Source of the DNA: Lachnospiraceae bacterium
GTDB lineage: Bacteria; Bacillota; Clostridia; Lachnospirales; Lachnospiraceae
Direction of reading: 5' to 3'
NCBI GenBank assembly: GCA_016290905.1
Contig: JAEEVO010000005.1
Span: 1 to 64,000, forward strand
Length of the DNA: 64,000 nucleotides
Below are positions 19,386 to 29,724 of the stretch, in pieces. Both the position numbers and the translations under genes were made by a program. The notes below the pieces were generated by a model. It ran no database searches. It was given only the letters and a program-made list of their open reading frames with translations, and was not told the DNA's origin. Each line of letters opens with the position of its first letter. Position 1 is the stretch's first letter.

Positions 19386-21232
19386 TAAGTCGTCTTACCG
19401 TCATGGAAGAAACCGTAAACCGCTTCAGCCGCTTTCCGGTTCATGCCCGGAGCCTTTGATAAATCGTCAACGGAGGCTTCCTTTATACCGGTTATCGTCT
19501 CGAAATGCTTTATCAGACCGATCCTTCTTGCGGAACCGATCCCCTGTATGTCGTCAAGCACCGACTTTACCTGCACCTTTGACCTTAATGACTTGTGGTA
19601 TTCGATTGCAAATCTGTGAGTCTCATCCTGTATCCTTGTCACAAGCTTAAAATACTCACTTGAAGTATCTACCGGTATCTCTTCGTTATCAAAGTAAATA
19701 CCCCTTGTCCTGTGGTGGTCATCCTTTACCATTCCGCATATCCTGATATCCAGTCCGAAGCTGTCAGCTATCTCAAGAGCGGCGTTTACCTGCCCTCTCC
19801 CGCCGTCCATAAGTATCAGGTCCGGGAGCTTATCAAAGCTGTCGTTGTTTTCAACCGCAGAACCGTCCCTCTGATTGAAACGGGCGAAACGTCTTGAGAG
19901 TACTTCCTTCATGGAAGCGTAGTCATCAGGTCCGGAAACGGTCTTTATCCGGAATCTCCGGTAATCGCTTTTCTTAGGTCTTCCGTTTTCATAAACGACC
20001 ATCGAGCCTACGGAATCAAAGCCCTGGGTATTGGAAATATCATAGGACTCCATCCTGTACGGAGCCGGTATCCCGAGAAGCTTTCCGAGCTCCGCAACCG
20101 CCCCGACGGTCCTTTCGGATTCGCGTTTCAGCTTTTCCATATCCTTTTCAAGCAGGTTCTGTGCGTTCTCAACAGCCAGCTCGACAAGCTTTTCCTTTTT
20201 CCCTTTTATCGGAGAAATGAGCTTTATCTTAACTCCGGCTCTTTCCGACAGCCATCCCGAGATCAGATCCTTCTCGCTTATTTCCTCAGACAGCAGTATC
20301 TCCTTGGGAATAACAGCGGTCCCTCCGTAAAACTGCTTTACAAAATCCGATAAAACGCGGGGTTTCTCATCCTCCTCCGCCTCAACCAGATAATGCTCCC
20401 TGCCCACCATCCTTCCCTGACGGACAAAGAATATCTGAACTATTGCCTTATAATCCTTCATGGCTATGCCGATGACATCCCTGTTCATATCATCCGCAGC
20501 CGTAACTCTCTGCGTCTGGCCGAGCTCTTCAACGGCTTTGAGCATATCCCGATAAACCGCAGCCTTCTCAAAATCCATATTTTCTGAGCATTCCAGCATT
20601 TTTGCCTTAAGGTTTTTCTTTACGCCCGAACTGTCGCCTTCGAAAAACCGCATGATCTCCTCTATCCCTTTTCCGTACTCTTCCTCTTCCACATTTCCCG
20701 AGCAGGGTCCCGGACACTCTCCGACCTGATAGTACAGACACGGACGGTCAACCTTTTTTCCGTCAAGCTTCTTATCACAGGTCCGATACCCGTAAAGCTT
20801 ACGGAACATCTTAAGTATTTCCCTTACCGCTGTTACGTTCGTATACGGCCCGAAGTACTTTGCCCCGTCCCTTACATGATGCCTGGTAAGAAAAATCTTG
20901 GGATATTTATCAAAAAGTGTAATCTTAACAAACGGATACGTCTTGTCATCCATGAGCATGGTATTATACTTCGGACGATTCTCCTTTATAAGATTACACT
21001 CCAGTACAAATGCTTCCATCTCGCTCTCGACCATTATATATTCGAAGTGGTCGATCAGTGAGATCATCTTCTCTATTTTGGGGCTGCGCGGCTTTGACTG
21101 AAAATACGAACTTACACGCCTTTTTAAGTTTATCGCCTTTCCGACATAAATGACGGTGTCGGATACATCCTTCATAATATATACTCCGGCACTTTCGGGC
21201 AGCTTTTTCAGTTCTTCCTTTATATCAAACAT
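19385..21232 (-). CDS. uvrC: Excinuclease ABC subunit C
   Basis: 615 aa; GIY-YIG start LPESAGVYIMKDVSDTVIYVGKAINLKRRVSSYF, C-term HhH. Confidence 0.97.
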   Translation of the reverse strand: MFDIKEELKKLPESAGVYIMKDVSDTVIYVGKAINLKRRVSSYFQSKPRSPKIEKMISLIDHFEYIMVESEMEAFVLECNLIKENRPKYNTMLMDDKTYPFVKITLFDKYPKIFLTRHHVRDGAKYFGPYTNVTAVREILKMFRKLYGYRTCDKKLDGKKVDRPCLYYQVGECPGPCSGNVEEEEYGKGIEEIMRFFEGDSSGVKKNLKAKMLECSENMDFEKAAVYRDMLKAVEELGQTQRVTAADDMNRDVIGIAMKDYKAIVQIFFVRQGRMVGREHYLVEAEEDEKPRVLSDFVKQFYGGTAVIPKEILLSEEISEKDLISGWLSERAGVKIKLISPIKGKKEKLVELAVENAQNLLEKDMEKLKRESERTVGAVAELGKLLGIPAPYRMESYDISNTQGFDSVGSMVVYENGRPKKSDYRRFRIKTVSGPDDYASMKEVLSRRFARFNQRDGSAVENNDSFDKLPDLILMDGGRGQVNAALEIADSFGLDIRICGMVKDDHHRTRGIYFDNEEIPVDTSSEYFKLVTRIQDETHRFAIEYHKSLRSKVQVKSVLDDIQGIGSARRIGLIKHFETITGIKEASVDDLSKAPGMNRKAAEAVYGFFHDGKTT

Positions 21233-21240
21233 AAAAACTC

Positions 21241-21678
21241 CTACCGTTTTCTCTTTTTGGAGGTGAAAACGAATCTGAACGGACGTAAGAAAAGCCAGAT
21301 ACGCGTAAGCAGCCTGTACTTTAAGTTCTTTACACCGATATGCTTACCGTTCCGTATAAGCTCTGTCATGATCCCGATGAACTGTTCGGGCTTTAGCGGT
21401 CCTTCCACTTGTTTTTCATTGTCACCGACCATATATATCCCGTCTTTTCTCACCCTGTGAACGCGGTGTAGAACAAGCATACCCGGAAACCTTTCCGCAT
21501 CCCTGCTTCTTCTGAAAAGAAGTACATCACCGCGTTTCGGCTTCCTGTCTTCCAGCGGTTCAACGATCACACTGTCCCTGCCCGCCACAATAGTAGGATG
21601 CATGCTGCTTCCCTGAGGCTTAAAACCGACGGGTGTACCGTTTCTCAACAATGCTTCGATATCTGCTTTTTGTTCCAT
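21241..21678 (-). CDS. S24/S26 (signal peptidase I-like) family peptidase
   Basis: Start refined to MEQKADIEALL after GGGGGAGGTT; PQGSSMHPTIVAGRDSVIVEP and KPKRGDVLLFRR motifs. Confidence 0.8.
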   Translation of the reverse strand: MEQKADIEALLRNGTPVGFKPQGSSMHPTIVAGRDSVIVEPLEDRKPKRGDVLLFRRSRDAERFPGMLVLHRVHRVRKDGIYMVGDNEKQVEGPLKPEQFIGIMTELIRNGKHIGVKNLKYRLLTRIWLFLRPFRFVFTSKKRKR

Positions 21679-21723
21679 AACCTCCCCCGTATCCTGTGTC
21701 GCAAAGCCAGGCATCAATGCCGT

Positions 21724-21793
21724 TAAGTTCAGGCTTCCCCTTAAGGTGAAGCAGTCGGCGAAGCTCACCGATGAGGTGACATCAGCACCTCAT
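21724..21793. repeat. Palindromic intergenic repeat element
   Basis: GCTTCCCCTTAAGGTGAAGC near-palindrome, then ATGAGGTG-acatca-CACCTCAT-type inverted repeat; spans the preceding gene's stop. Confidence 0.55.
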
Positions 21794-23109
21794 TCGGCCT
21801 CACTTCGCTCTATATCATCATGTATGCAGACTGCCGCTTCGTCCTCTTTGTTGCAGTAATATCGTTTTACATAGATGCCGGGTACTATGTCCTCCACGAT
21901 CTTCAGGCCCCTGTCAAACATATCCTCCGTCCATGTGGGGGAAATGATGCGGTGCTGTACGTAAAGCACCTTCTTGTCGTACGTCAGCTCCTCTATAGTA
22001 TTATTCCCGCGTCTAAGCAGTATTATGCCGCCCAGCGGATGGACCTTGATGTCAAAAATACCCGAACTCCCGCACCACGGTGTACCGTATATCACGGGAA
22101 TACCATCCTTCATCCCGACAAGATTAAGATCTCCGTTTATTGCCGGAACATCATAAACCTTTTTCCATAACCGGCTCTGTGTCGATTTTCCGCTGCCGGA
22201 TGCACCGGAAAACAGCCATGCCTTATCCTTAAACAGGATTGATGCTGAATGCACCATGACCAGCCCGTTTTGCAGTGCAAACACCAGGAACAGCATTCTG
22301 ATCACCCAGAAAATATCCTGCTTTTTTACTGCATCCCCCGATTCGCAGTAAATCCTTGCAAGCGATCCGTCCTTCTTTAAATGTACCTCGTATATCCTTG
22401 TTGCTTTCGGGAAAAACATAACATATTTCCCGTCAAATTCGAGGACCGTCAGATCCTGCTGATGTATCAGCACCTTTCCGTTTTCTTTTGTAAGATTGTA
22501 AGAACCTATGCCTTCATCTTCCGTATCTATTGTATCTTCCGCAGCCTCTTCATCATAATAGCCTTCCGCTGTCTCTTCCGGCTCTGCGGGAACCACCTCT
22601 ATCCTCATTCTGTTCTCTGGAAGCTTCTCTGTCATAAAGGCTTTAAAATCAGTGACAAAATACGACTCATCACCGTAAAGGGATACTCCGAGACCGCCCA
22701 GCTCAATATCGGCATAATGGCTGATATCGCTTATTTCTTCGGATATGGTCCCGTCCGGGTTATCAAAGCAGCTTCTTCTGTCCATGGGAACATTATCGGA
22801 ACAGTACGAACACGAGCATCCGAAAATCCCCTTTGAGCCTTCAAGCATTCCTCTGTCTCTCAACGCTTTTAAGAACATGCTTACATCCTTTTCAAGCATC
22901 CCGGTACCGTCTTCCCCTATCCCGAAATGTTCTTTGCAGATGCTTACCATTTTCTCTTCACTTACATTTCCCTTTAACACATCCCATAAAAACGCACCTG
23001 TTTCATTAAGGCTTAAGCCCTTAACCATACCGGCGGCTTTCTGTCCTATCGGCAATATGTATATCTTGTCTCCGATTTTTCTGTTTACAAACTGATTGTT
23101 CTGCTTCAT
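21790..23109 (-). CDS. PqqD-like domain fused to HPr kinase/PEPCK-like P-loop domain
   Basis: N-term FVNRKIGDKIYILPIGQKAAGMVKGLSLNETGAFLWDVLKG (PqqD-like); C-term VHSASILFKDKAWLFSGASGSGKSTQSRLWKK. Confidence 0.8.
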   Translation of the reverse strand: MKQNNQFVNRKIGDKIYILPIGQKAAGMVKGLSLNETGAFLWDVLKGNVSEEKMVSICKEHFGIGEDGTGMLEKDVSMFLKALRDRGMLEGSKGIFGCSCSYCSDNVPMDRRSCFDNPDGTISEEISDISHYADIELGGLGVSLYGDESYFVTDFKAFMTEKLPENRMRIEVVPAEPEETAEGYYDEEAAEDTIDTEDEGIGSYNLTKENGKVLIHQQDLTVLEFDGKYVMFFPKATRIYEVHLKKDGSLARIYCESGDAVKKQDIFWVIRMLFLVFALQNGLVMVHSASILFKDKAWLFSGASGSGKSTQSRLWKKVYDVPAINGDLNLVGMKDGIPVIYGTPWCGSSGIFDIKVHPLGGIILLRRGNNTIEELTYDKKVLYVQHRIISPTWTEDMFDRGLKIVEDIVPGIYVKRYYCNKEDEAAVCIHDDIERSEAE

Positions 23110-23203
23110 TGTTTTTCCTTTCGGATGTTTACTCTGTTTATTATTTTATCATAATCTTAAACATGATTCAACAATAACTCACACATCATCATCTAAAAAT
23201 ATC

Positions 23204-23232
23204 TTTACATTGACGGATCAATATAGTATAAT
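23204..23232 (+). promoter_or_regulatory. SigmaA-type promoter for the plus-strand GT2 gene
   Basis: TTTACA-N17-TATAAT. Confidence 0.6.
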
Positions 23233-23282
23233 CATATAAGATTAAAGATTTACGATATTTCGATTAAATCTTAGGAGGTTTT

Positions 23283-23999
23283 ATGGACAGCTTATATATA
23301 GTAATGCCTGCTTATAATGAAGAGGCCAACATTCTCGGAGTCATCGATTCTTGGTATTCAGTTCTCGAAGGAAAGGATCCGGCTTCAAGACTTGTTGTGG
23401 CTGACAGCGGAAGCGTAGACGCCACTCACAGTATTCTCTTAAAGTATAAGGCAAAACATCCTCAGCTCGAAATCCTTGAAAAAACAGAAAAACAGCATGG
23501 TCCGAAGGTTATCGCCCTCTATGACTATGCCATTAAAAATAACGCAGACTATATATTTCAGACAGACTCTGACGGTCAGACCAATCCCAAGGAATTTGCC
23601 GCTTTCTGGGAATTGAGAAAGGATTATGACGGTATCTTCGGAAACAGAACACAGAGAGGTGACGGAAAGTCACGTGCATTCGTCGAGAAGGTAGTGTGCT
23701 TCCTGTTAAAGCTTTACTTCAAAGTTAAGGTTCCGGATGCAAACGCACCCTTCAGGCTTATGAAGACATCCGTTGTTGCCAAGTATCTTTACAGACTTGA
23801 CAAGGACTATAACCTTCCCAATATCATGATGACCACCTATTTCTCTCACTTTAAGGAGAGCATGGTCTTTAAGGAGATAAGCTTCAAGCCCAGAAAGGCC
23901 GGTAAAAACTCCATAAACATCCCCAGGATCATCAAGATCGGCTGGAAAGCGCTCGGAGACTTCAGGAGACTGAAGAAGGATATGAAGAAAAATCCCTGA
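23283..23999 (+). CDS. Glycosyltransferase family 2
   Basis: YIVMPAYNEEANILGVIDSW; ADSGSVDATHSIL; QTDSDGQ. Confidence 0.88.
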   Translation: MDSLYIVMPAYNEEANILGVIDSWYSVLEGKDPASRLVVADSGSVDATHSILLKYKAKHPQLEILEKTEKQHGPKVIALYDYAIKNNADYIFQTDSDGQTNPKEFAAFWELRKDYDGIFGNRTQRGDGKSRAFVEKVVCFLLKLYFKVKVPDANAPFRLMKTSVVAKYLYRLDKDYNLPNIMMTTYFSHFKESMVFKEISFKPRKAGKNSINIPRIIKIGWKALGDFRRLKKDMKKNP

Positions 24000-25064
24000 T
24001 CATTTCTTATATCTTCTTTGTGTTATCTTTTCATCAACACTGAGTTTTCTTAAAACAGCTATCCCGACAGTAAACAACAGATATAAATGAAGATCGAACA
24101 ACAGGCTGGAGCCCCATATCATGTATCTCCAGCTTTTTGTTTTTATTCCCTTCGTGTAATCCTTTGCTATTATGCTTTTCATAGCGCGTCTTACATACGG
24201 GATCGAAGCATATTCTTTCAGTTTCTTCACAGCACCGGATATCCCTTTTCCCGCCGACAGTTCCTGTTTTACAAGGAAAAAGCTTCCAAAGTAAATATGA
24301 AAAGCAGGCAGATCCCCAATATCATATTTTATCCGACGGTCCTTCATAAACTTTGAAAAATCAGAAGCGATGGACGTCCAGACCGGTATATAGTTTTCCT
24401 TATATTTGAAGGTAACAGAGCCCTCATTAACTCTGTAGCAGTACACACTTTCATCCGTAAAAGCATACTTAGGTCTTGATGCATAGAATCTCATATTGAA
24501 GGCTTTGTCCTGCGTAAAAGGATAACTGCCTCTCTTCAGCCCGTTTTCTGTCATGAAGGCAATCCTGTAAAGCTTTCCCCAGTCATAGGACATATGCCCA
24601 TACTGATAAAATCCGCGGAACCTGAAATCGGGATCTGAGAAATCCTCACCGTTCTTCAGATGATGGCTGTTTACTTCACTTTCCCCGTTTTCATTGAAAC
24701 GTCTAAAGCACCCGATGACAAGATCAGCCTCATATTTAAGCGCCGTATCAACCATGTTTCTTATAGCAAGTGCTCCGTCAAGCTTGTCATCCGAGTCGAC
24801 AAACGTCACATATTCTCCGGTCGATACATCAACGCCGGCATTCCTCGAAAGTCCGAGTCCGGAGTTTGCTTTATGCACAACCCTTATCCTGTCATCCTTT
24901 GCCGCATATTCCTCACAGATTTCCGGACATCTGTCGGGAGATCCGTCGTCCACCATGATTATCTCAAGATTATCATAATCCTGAGCAAGTACGCTTTTCA
25001 TGCATTCATCTATATACTGCTCGGTTTTGTAAACCGGGATTACCACACTTACTTTAGGGCTCAT
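24000..25064 (-). CDS. Glycosyltransferase family 2
   Basis: KVSVVIPVYKTEQYIDECMKSVLAQDYDNLEIIMVDDGSPD. Confidence 0.93.
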   Translation of the reverse strand: MSPKVSVVIPVYKTEQYIDECMKSVLAQDYDNLEIIMVDDGSPDRCPEICEEYAAKDDRIRVVHKANSGLGLSRNAGVDVSTGEYVTFVDSDDKLDGALAIRNMVDTALKYEADLVIGCFRRFNENGESEVNSHHLKNGEDFSDPDFRFRGFYQYGHMSYDWGKLYRIAFMTENGLKRGSYPFTQDKAFNMRFYASRPKYAFTDESVYCYRVNEGSVTFKYKENYIPVWTSIASDFSKFMKDRRIKYDIGDLPAFHIYFGSFFLVKQELSAGKGISGAVKKLKEYASIPYVRRAMKSIIAKDYTKGIKTKSWRYMIWGSSLLFDLHLYLLFTVGIAVLRKLSVDEKITQRRYKK

Positions 25065-25082
25065 TCAGATTTCTCCTTCTTT

Positions 25083-26609
25083 TCATTTTCTCTTTATAAG
25101 GGACTTAGCCAATGCCAAACATCGCTTAAACTCCTTGGTCTTAAAAAAGCAAGCGGCAAAGATGATCGGCGGTATGACTATGCATATCAGGGCTTTGACT
25201 ATCAGCTCCGGTATACCGTTCATGTTTATGAAACTGCATACAAAGTATGTTACCGCGCCGGCTATGACCGTAACGACCGCATACAGGAGCATATGCATTA
25301 AGTACTCTACCTGACTATAGCCTTTAAAATATTCGTTGAACAGATACCGGGATCCCCAGACGGTCTTTATGATACCCATGGTCAGGATTGTTGAAAGCAT
25401 GACTCCGCTGACCCCTAGCCACTTTACAAGTGTTATGTTAAGGATCAGGTTCAGTCCGCCCTCCACGAACGGCCTTATCCTGTCATGAGCCCATATCCCG
25501 GCCGCCTCGCGATATGTCATAAATACGGCGCTCATTACTATCGCATACATATATACGGAAAAAACAACGGAAGTCCCGTCATCAAACAGCAGATCGGCTC
25601 CGACCCAAATCTCGATAAACGGTTGTATAAGACAGAGAAGGCATACGGCAGCCCATCCCGAAAGCATGCTGAAGCCAAACTGAAATGTCGTAAAGTCGGT
25701 ATGATTTTTCTCAAGACTTTCACAGACCATTGAATTACCTATGCTTGAAGTCGCACTCACCGGTATGATGCAGATCATAAATATCACGGCATTGGTTATG
25801 ACAAAGTAATTATTATACATGCCAAGGACCGTAAGCCCCAGAAAGCTTGAAATGATCACGCTGTCAAATGAGTTGGACAATACCCCGCAAAGCTTGTTTA
25901 TCGACAATCCGAGTACCCTGGAAAAAATCGATTTTTTCTCGGTTTTTGAGATTGTTCCCACACATTTAAAGTCCGGATACATTTTCTTCGTAACAATCCA
26001 GACTATAAAGTTATCTATTATAACATATGCAGGCTGCAGCACACAGAACAGGTAATAATTTCCAGTCAGAAGGAGTATAAGTATCTTGGAGCAGTTAAGT
26101 GCTATCTCGATAAGTGTATTTACCTTATCAACTATATCCTTTCTCTGACTTGCGATAAGGAGCGCCGATCTGTATGCAAACATAAAATATGATACAACCG
26201 AATGCGTCAGGCTTATGATAAACAGGATATAAATATTTATATCGTCCGGGACATCATCTTTTATTATATTGGGAAGGATAGGTATACATGCCAGTCCGCC
26301 ACACAGTATGATTGTACCGATGATCAGATATATCCTCCTGTACAGTGCCAGAAGCGCGGATACCTTCTCCGTATCATTCTTTGCTATAGGCTCATACATG
26401 CTGAATATCAGCGCTGTTCCGAAACCAAGTTCCGTAAGGCTCAGCACTTGAAGTATCGAGGCAAACAGCATGTTTAACCCGAGATATTCAACACCTATGG
26501 TTTTTATGATAATATAATTGATGGCAAAAGGAAACAACAGGTTGATCATCCTGTATAGCATTGAAAAAACTATGTTTCTTTTTGTATTTTTTATCCTGTC
26601 ATTACTCAT
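25083..26609 (-). CDS. Oligosaccharide flippase / polysaccharide biosynthesis protein (Wzx-like)
   Basis: Multi-TM 508 aa, N-term RNIVFSMLYRMINLLFPFAINYIIIKTIGVEYLGLN. Confidence 0.9.
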   Translation of the reverse strand: MSNDRIKNTKRNIVFSMLYRMINLLFPFAINYIIIKTIGVEYLGLNMLFASILQVLSLTELGFGTALIFSMYEPIAKNDTEKVSALLALYRRIYLIIGTIILCGGLACIPILPNIIKDDVPDDINIYILFIISLTHSVVSYFMFAYRSALLIASQRKDIVDKVNTLIEIALNCSKILILLLTGNYYLFCVLQPAYVIIDNFIVWIVTKKMYPDFKCVGTISKTEKKSIFSRVLGLSINKLCGVLSNSFDSVIISSFLGLTVLGMYNNYFVITNAVIFMICIIPVSATSSIGNSMVCESLEKNHTDFTTFQFGFSMLSGWAAVCLLCLIQPFIEIWVGADLLFDDGTSVVFSVYMYAIVMSAVFMTYREAAGIWAHDRIRPFVEGGLNLILNITLVKWLGVSGVMLSTILTMGIIKTVWGSRYLFNEYFKGYSQVEYLMHMLLYAVVTVIAGAVTYFVCSFINMNGIPELIVKALICIVIPPIIFAACFFKTKEFKRCLALAKSLIKRK

Positions 26610-27534
26610 CTTTTTTCAATTCCGACCCGCCGGTCCTCTTTAAATTCTTAAGCATGTACTTTTTCATGACAAAACAGGATTTCCTGATCTGTTCCAATTC
26701 AAAGATATACTTATTGCATCTGTCTCCCGTACGTGAAAGCGATGACATACCTTCCAGATGTCTTACCGAAACAGCCGGATCATACACCACTTTCAGGTTT
26801 TTGAGCTTTGCCCTGTAGTTAAGTATGTCCTCTTCCACATAAAGAAAGGTTCCCGGGTATAAACCGTCGGGATATGCGTTCAGATAGCTTTTGGCCAGTA
26901 TAAAAAAAGCTCCCTGCAGAACAGCTCCCGTCTGATATCTAGAATAGTCCTTCTGATAATTCTTTTTATTAAAGGAAAACCCTGTCAATATCCTTCTTGC
27001 ATTATATAACAGGTTATATAATCCGAGTTTTTTAACGAGTCTTACCTTTCTTAAGGTTTCTCCTATGCCTTTTATCCTTGCATCGATCTGTTCCAAAGTC
27101 ATATGATCCGGGCGTATCGGACTTTGATGTACCTGATAATGAACTCCGAAAATATCCGGTCCGAAAATATCAAATCCGTCTCTTTTATATATACGGAGCA
27201 CCTTTTCGAAAAACCGTTTATCACGTATCTCTATATCGGGGTTTGATACAGCTGTCAGCTCCGCATGATATTTCTCCTGTGCAAACAGTATCCCCGCGTT
27301 ATTTCCTTTGGCAAATCCAATGTTTTTATCAAGCAGCAGCACATCCACTTTGGGATCTTCCTTAAAGTATTCAAAAAGCGTTTCCCCGCTTTCATCCGGT
27401 GATTTATTGTCCACGATGATGATATGTTTTTCATAGTTTTCAGCGGTAAGCTTCTTCAGGTTTTCCACATACCCTCTGGTCATTTCAAAGTTGTTATAAT
27501 GCAGTATCACAACGCACAGAGATAACTTTTCCAA
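26602..27534 (-). CDS. Glycosyltransferase family 2 (rhamnosyltransferase-like)
   Basis: CVVILHYNNFEMTRGYVENL...IIIVDNKSPDESGE; NKNIGFAKGNNAGI. Confidence 0.88.
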   Translation of the reverse strand: MEKLSLCVVILHYNNFEMTRGYVENLKKLTAENYEKHIIIVDNKSPDESGETLFEYFKEDPKVDVLLLDKNIGFAKGNNAGILFAQEKYHAELTAVSNPDIEIRDKRFFEKVLRIYKRDGFDIFGPDIFGVHYQVHQSPIRPDHMTLEQIDARIKGIGETLRKVRLVKKLGLYNLLYNARRILTGFSFNKKNYQKDYSRYQTGAVLQGAFFILAKSYLNAYPDGLYPGTFLYVEEDILNYRAKLKNLKVVYDPAVSVRHLEGMSSLSRTGDRCNKYIFELEQIRKSCFVMKKYMLKNLKRTGGSELKKDE

Positions 27535-27613
27535 ATGTACATACTTCCTTTCCGATTATTTGTGATCTTATACCAATGTCATTAATCCGGTGCCTTTGGT
27601 TTTCATTTGTCAT

Positions 27614-28657
27614 TTAAACTGTTTTTGCTTTTGCGGCTCTGTATTTAATCCGATCTATCGCCCATGCGATAAAAACAGATAGTGCTATCACGGCAAAAGG
27701 ATGAACGATCGCGACTATCAGTTTGTCTGCAATGTCAGTACATCGTTCAATCGTAAACAGCAGTGAATTGACAAATATATGATCGAGATATATATAAAGT
27801 GACAGCCGCTGCCCTACGAAAGTCAGTTGCTTTTTTAACAATGTGCTGTCCTTTCTGTATGTAAAAGCAAACAGAAATACTGCCGAAGAAATGATATAAG
27901 TCGAGAAATGAAAATCCATATACTGGCGGCTCAAAAAGAATTCCTCTCCCATGACGGCCAATCCTGCGACAAGTATCAGAACATTCTTCTTCAGTGATAA
28001 TGATGCTTTGATGGCCTCCTCATGCCTCGAAAACAGCATACCCGTCAGCAGCATCGGGAGTCCGAATATAAGCGCATTGCAGAACAGACATGCCCATTCC
28101 GTCATAAAGGCCTCGTCCCATAGATTCTGAGCAACAAATCTTCCGATGACCAGAATGCAGACCGTGACAATGATCAGTATATAGCAAACGGCATCTTTAT
28201 ATATGAGCTTTGCCTTTCTCAACAGTATTATCAGAAGATAAGCCCATATTGCAGCATATAAATACCATAACACTCCGTTGAACATGCTTCCGAAGAACAA
28301 TAGCTTTAAGGGTTTCTTTACTATCGCCGTATTCAAAATAAACTCCGAAAGACTCTTTTTGTCGAGTGCCAGCGCAAGGAACATTTTCCATACGCCGTAA
28401 AAAGCTTCGGCAATAAGTGTTTTTATTATGAGTTCTTTTGTTTTCCTTAAGATCCACTCATTGCTTTTTGATTCACAATAGTATCCCGTGATCATAAAGA
28501 ACAGAGGAACGGAAAACCGGCACGCGTAGATTATCCCATCGCCTATCGGGCCATATAACGGACAGTGCAGGCATACGACTATCAGACAGGCGATGCCCTT
28601 TATATAATCAAACTTCCAGTTTCTTGATGTCTTCAAACAATCTCTCCCACTCTTCAA
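27614..28657 (-). CDS. Acyltransferase 3 family membrane protein
   Basis: RNWKFDYIKGIACLIVVCLHC...ACRFSVPLFFMITGYYC; about 10 TM segments. Confidence 0.85.
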   Translation of the reverse strand: MKSGRDCLKTSRNWKFDYIKGIACLIVVCLHCPLYGPIGDGIIYACRFSVPLFFMITGYYCESKSNEWILRKTKELIIKTLIAEAFYGVWKMFLALALDKKSLSEFILNTAIVKKPLKLLFFGSMFNGVLWYLYAAIWAYLLIILLRKAKLIYKDAVCYILIIVTVCILVIGRFVAQNLWDEAFMTEWACLFCNALIFGLPMLLTGMLFSRHEEAIKASLSLKKNVLILVAGLAVMGEEFFLSRQYMDFHFSTYIISSAVFLFAFTYRKDSTLLKKQLTFVGQRLSLYIYLDHIFVNSLLFTIERCTDIADKLIVAIVHPFAVIALSVFIAWAIDRIKYRAAKAKTV

Positions 28658-29693
28658 GAATTCTCTGCTGACTGAATCTGCCTATCATCACCTTGGCATT
28701 TGCGCCCATATTGCGGCGTTTTTCATCATCCCTGATCATAAGCTCCATCTTTTTTGCCATGATCCTTGTATTCTTCGGAGGAGCAAGATATCCGTTTACT
28801 CCCTCTTTTACCACTTCCCTGACTCCTGCCTTACAGGAAAATGCCACAACGGGAAGACTGTACTTCATAGCCTCGAGCAATACCATAACAAAGCCTTCGT
28901 TACGTGAAGAAAGAACGAAAAATGCCGCTTCCTTGTAATACGGTCTTACGTCATCGACCATTCCCACAAATTCAACATTTTTAAGCCCGAGCTTTTTGGT
29001 TTCGGCTTCCAGATTACCCCGCTCTTCACCATCACCGACAAATCTGAGCATCCAGTCGGGATTTCTTTTTTCTACCAGCTTCCAGCTCTTAAGCAGCATG
29101 TCATAGCCCTTGATACGGGTAAGCCTGCCGACCGCAAGGACCACCTTTTTCTCTTCCGTCTTTTGGATGTCCTCTTCATACGGTGTGGGATTGTATATCC
29201 TCTCTATCCGACACTTAAGGCGCATATTGTCCTGATAATACCCCTTGTCCTCATCCGAAAGAACAACCAGGCATTCCGAAAAGCGGCTTACTATGAACCT
29301 TGCCACTTTACGCAGATTGTGGTTTACCGGGAACCGGGTAAAATAGTTAAAATGCTCCCACGATATCCAGTGTGTCTTCGGGAATCTAAGCTTGAGAAGC
29401 CCGGAATAAAAACACAGAATGATATCAACATCTATCAGGAAATCAGGTATTTCTTCCTTCATAAGCCTGTTCAGGGTTCTGAGATTCGAGAGTATATTCG
29501 TTTCCAGTCCCTTAGATCCTATCCAGCATATCCTTACGCTGTCATCAAGCTTATAAAATGATGCTCCTTTGCCTGTCAGGCTGAATATCACGATCTCATA
29601 TCCGCGTTCCGCAAGACCGTTTGCGATAAGAGAAAGAACTCTTTCCGTTCCGCCGCTCCTTGATATGTCCCCGCTAAAAAAAACTATCTTCAT
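28608..29693 (-). CDS. Glycosyltransferase family 4
   Basis: FSGDISRSGGTERVLSLIANGLAERGYEI; SSRNEGFVMVLLEAMKYSLPVVAF. Confidence 0.92.
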   Translation of the reverse strand: MKIVFFSGDISRSGGTERVLSLIANGLAERGYEIVIFSLTGKGASFYKLDDSVRICWIGSKGLETNILSNLRTLNRLMKEEIPDFLIDVDIILCFYSGLLKLRFPKTHWISWEHFNYFTRFPVNHNLRKVARFIVSRFSECLVVLSDEDKGYYQDNMRLKCRIERIYNPTPYEEDIQKTEEKKVVLAVGRLTRIKGYDMLLKSWKLVEKRNPDWMLRFVGDGEERGNLEAETKKLGLKNVEFVGMVDDVRPYYKEAAFFVLSSRNEGFVMVLLEAMKYSLPVVAFSCKAGVREVVKEGVNGYLAPPKNTRIMAKKMELMIRDDEKRRNMGANAKVMIGRFSQQRILEEWERLFEDIKKLEV

Positions 29694-29724
29694 ATTATGA
29701 CTCCAAACTTAAAACAAGCACCTC

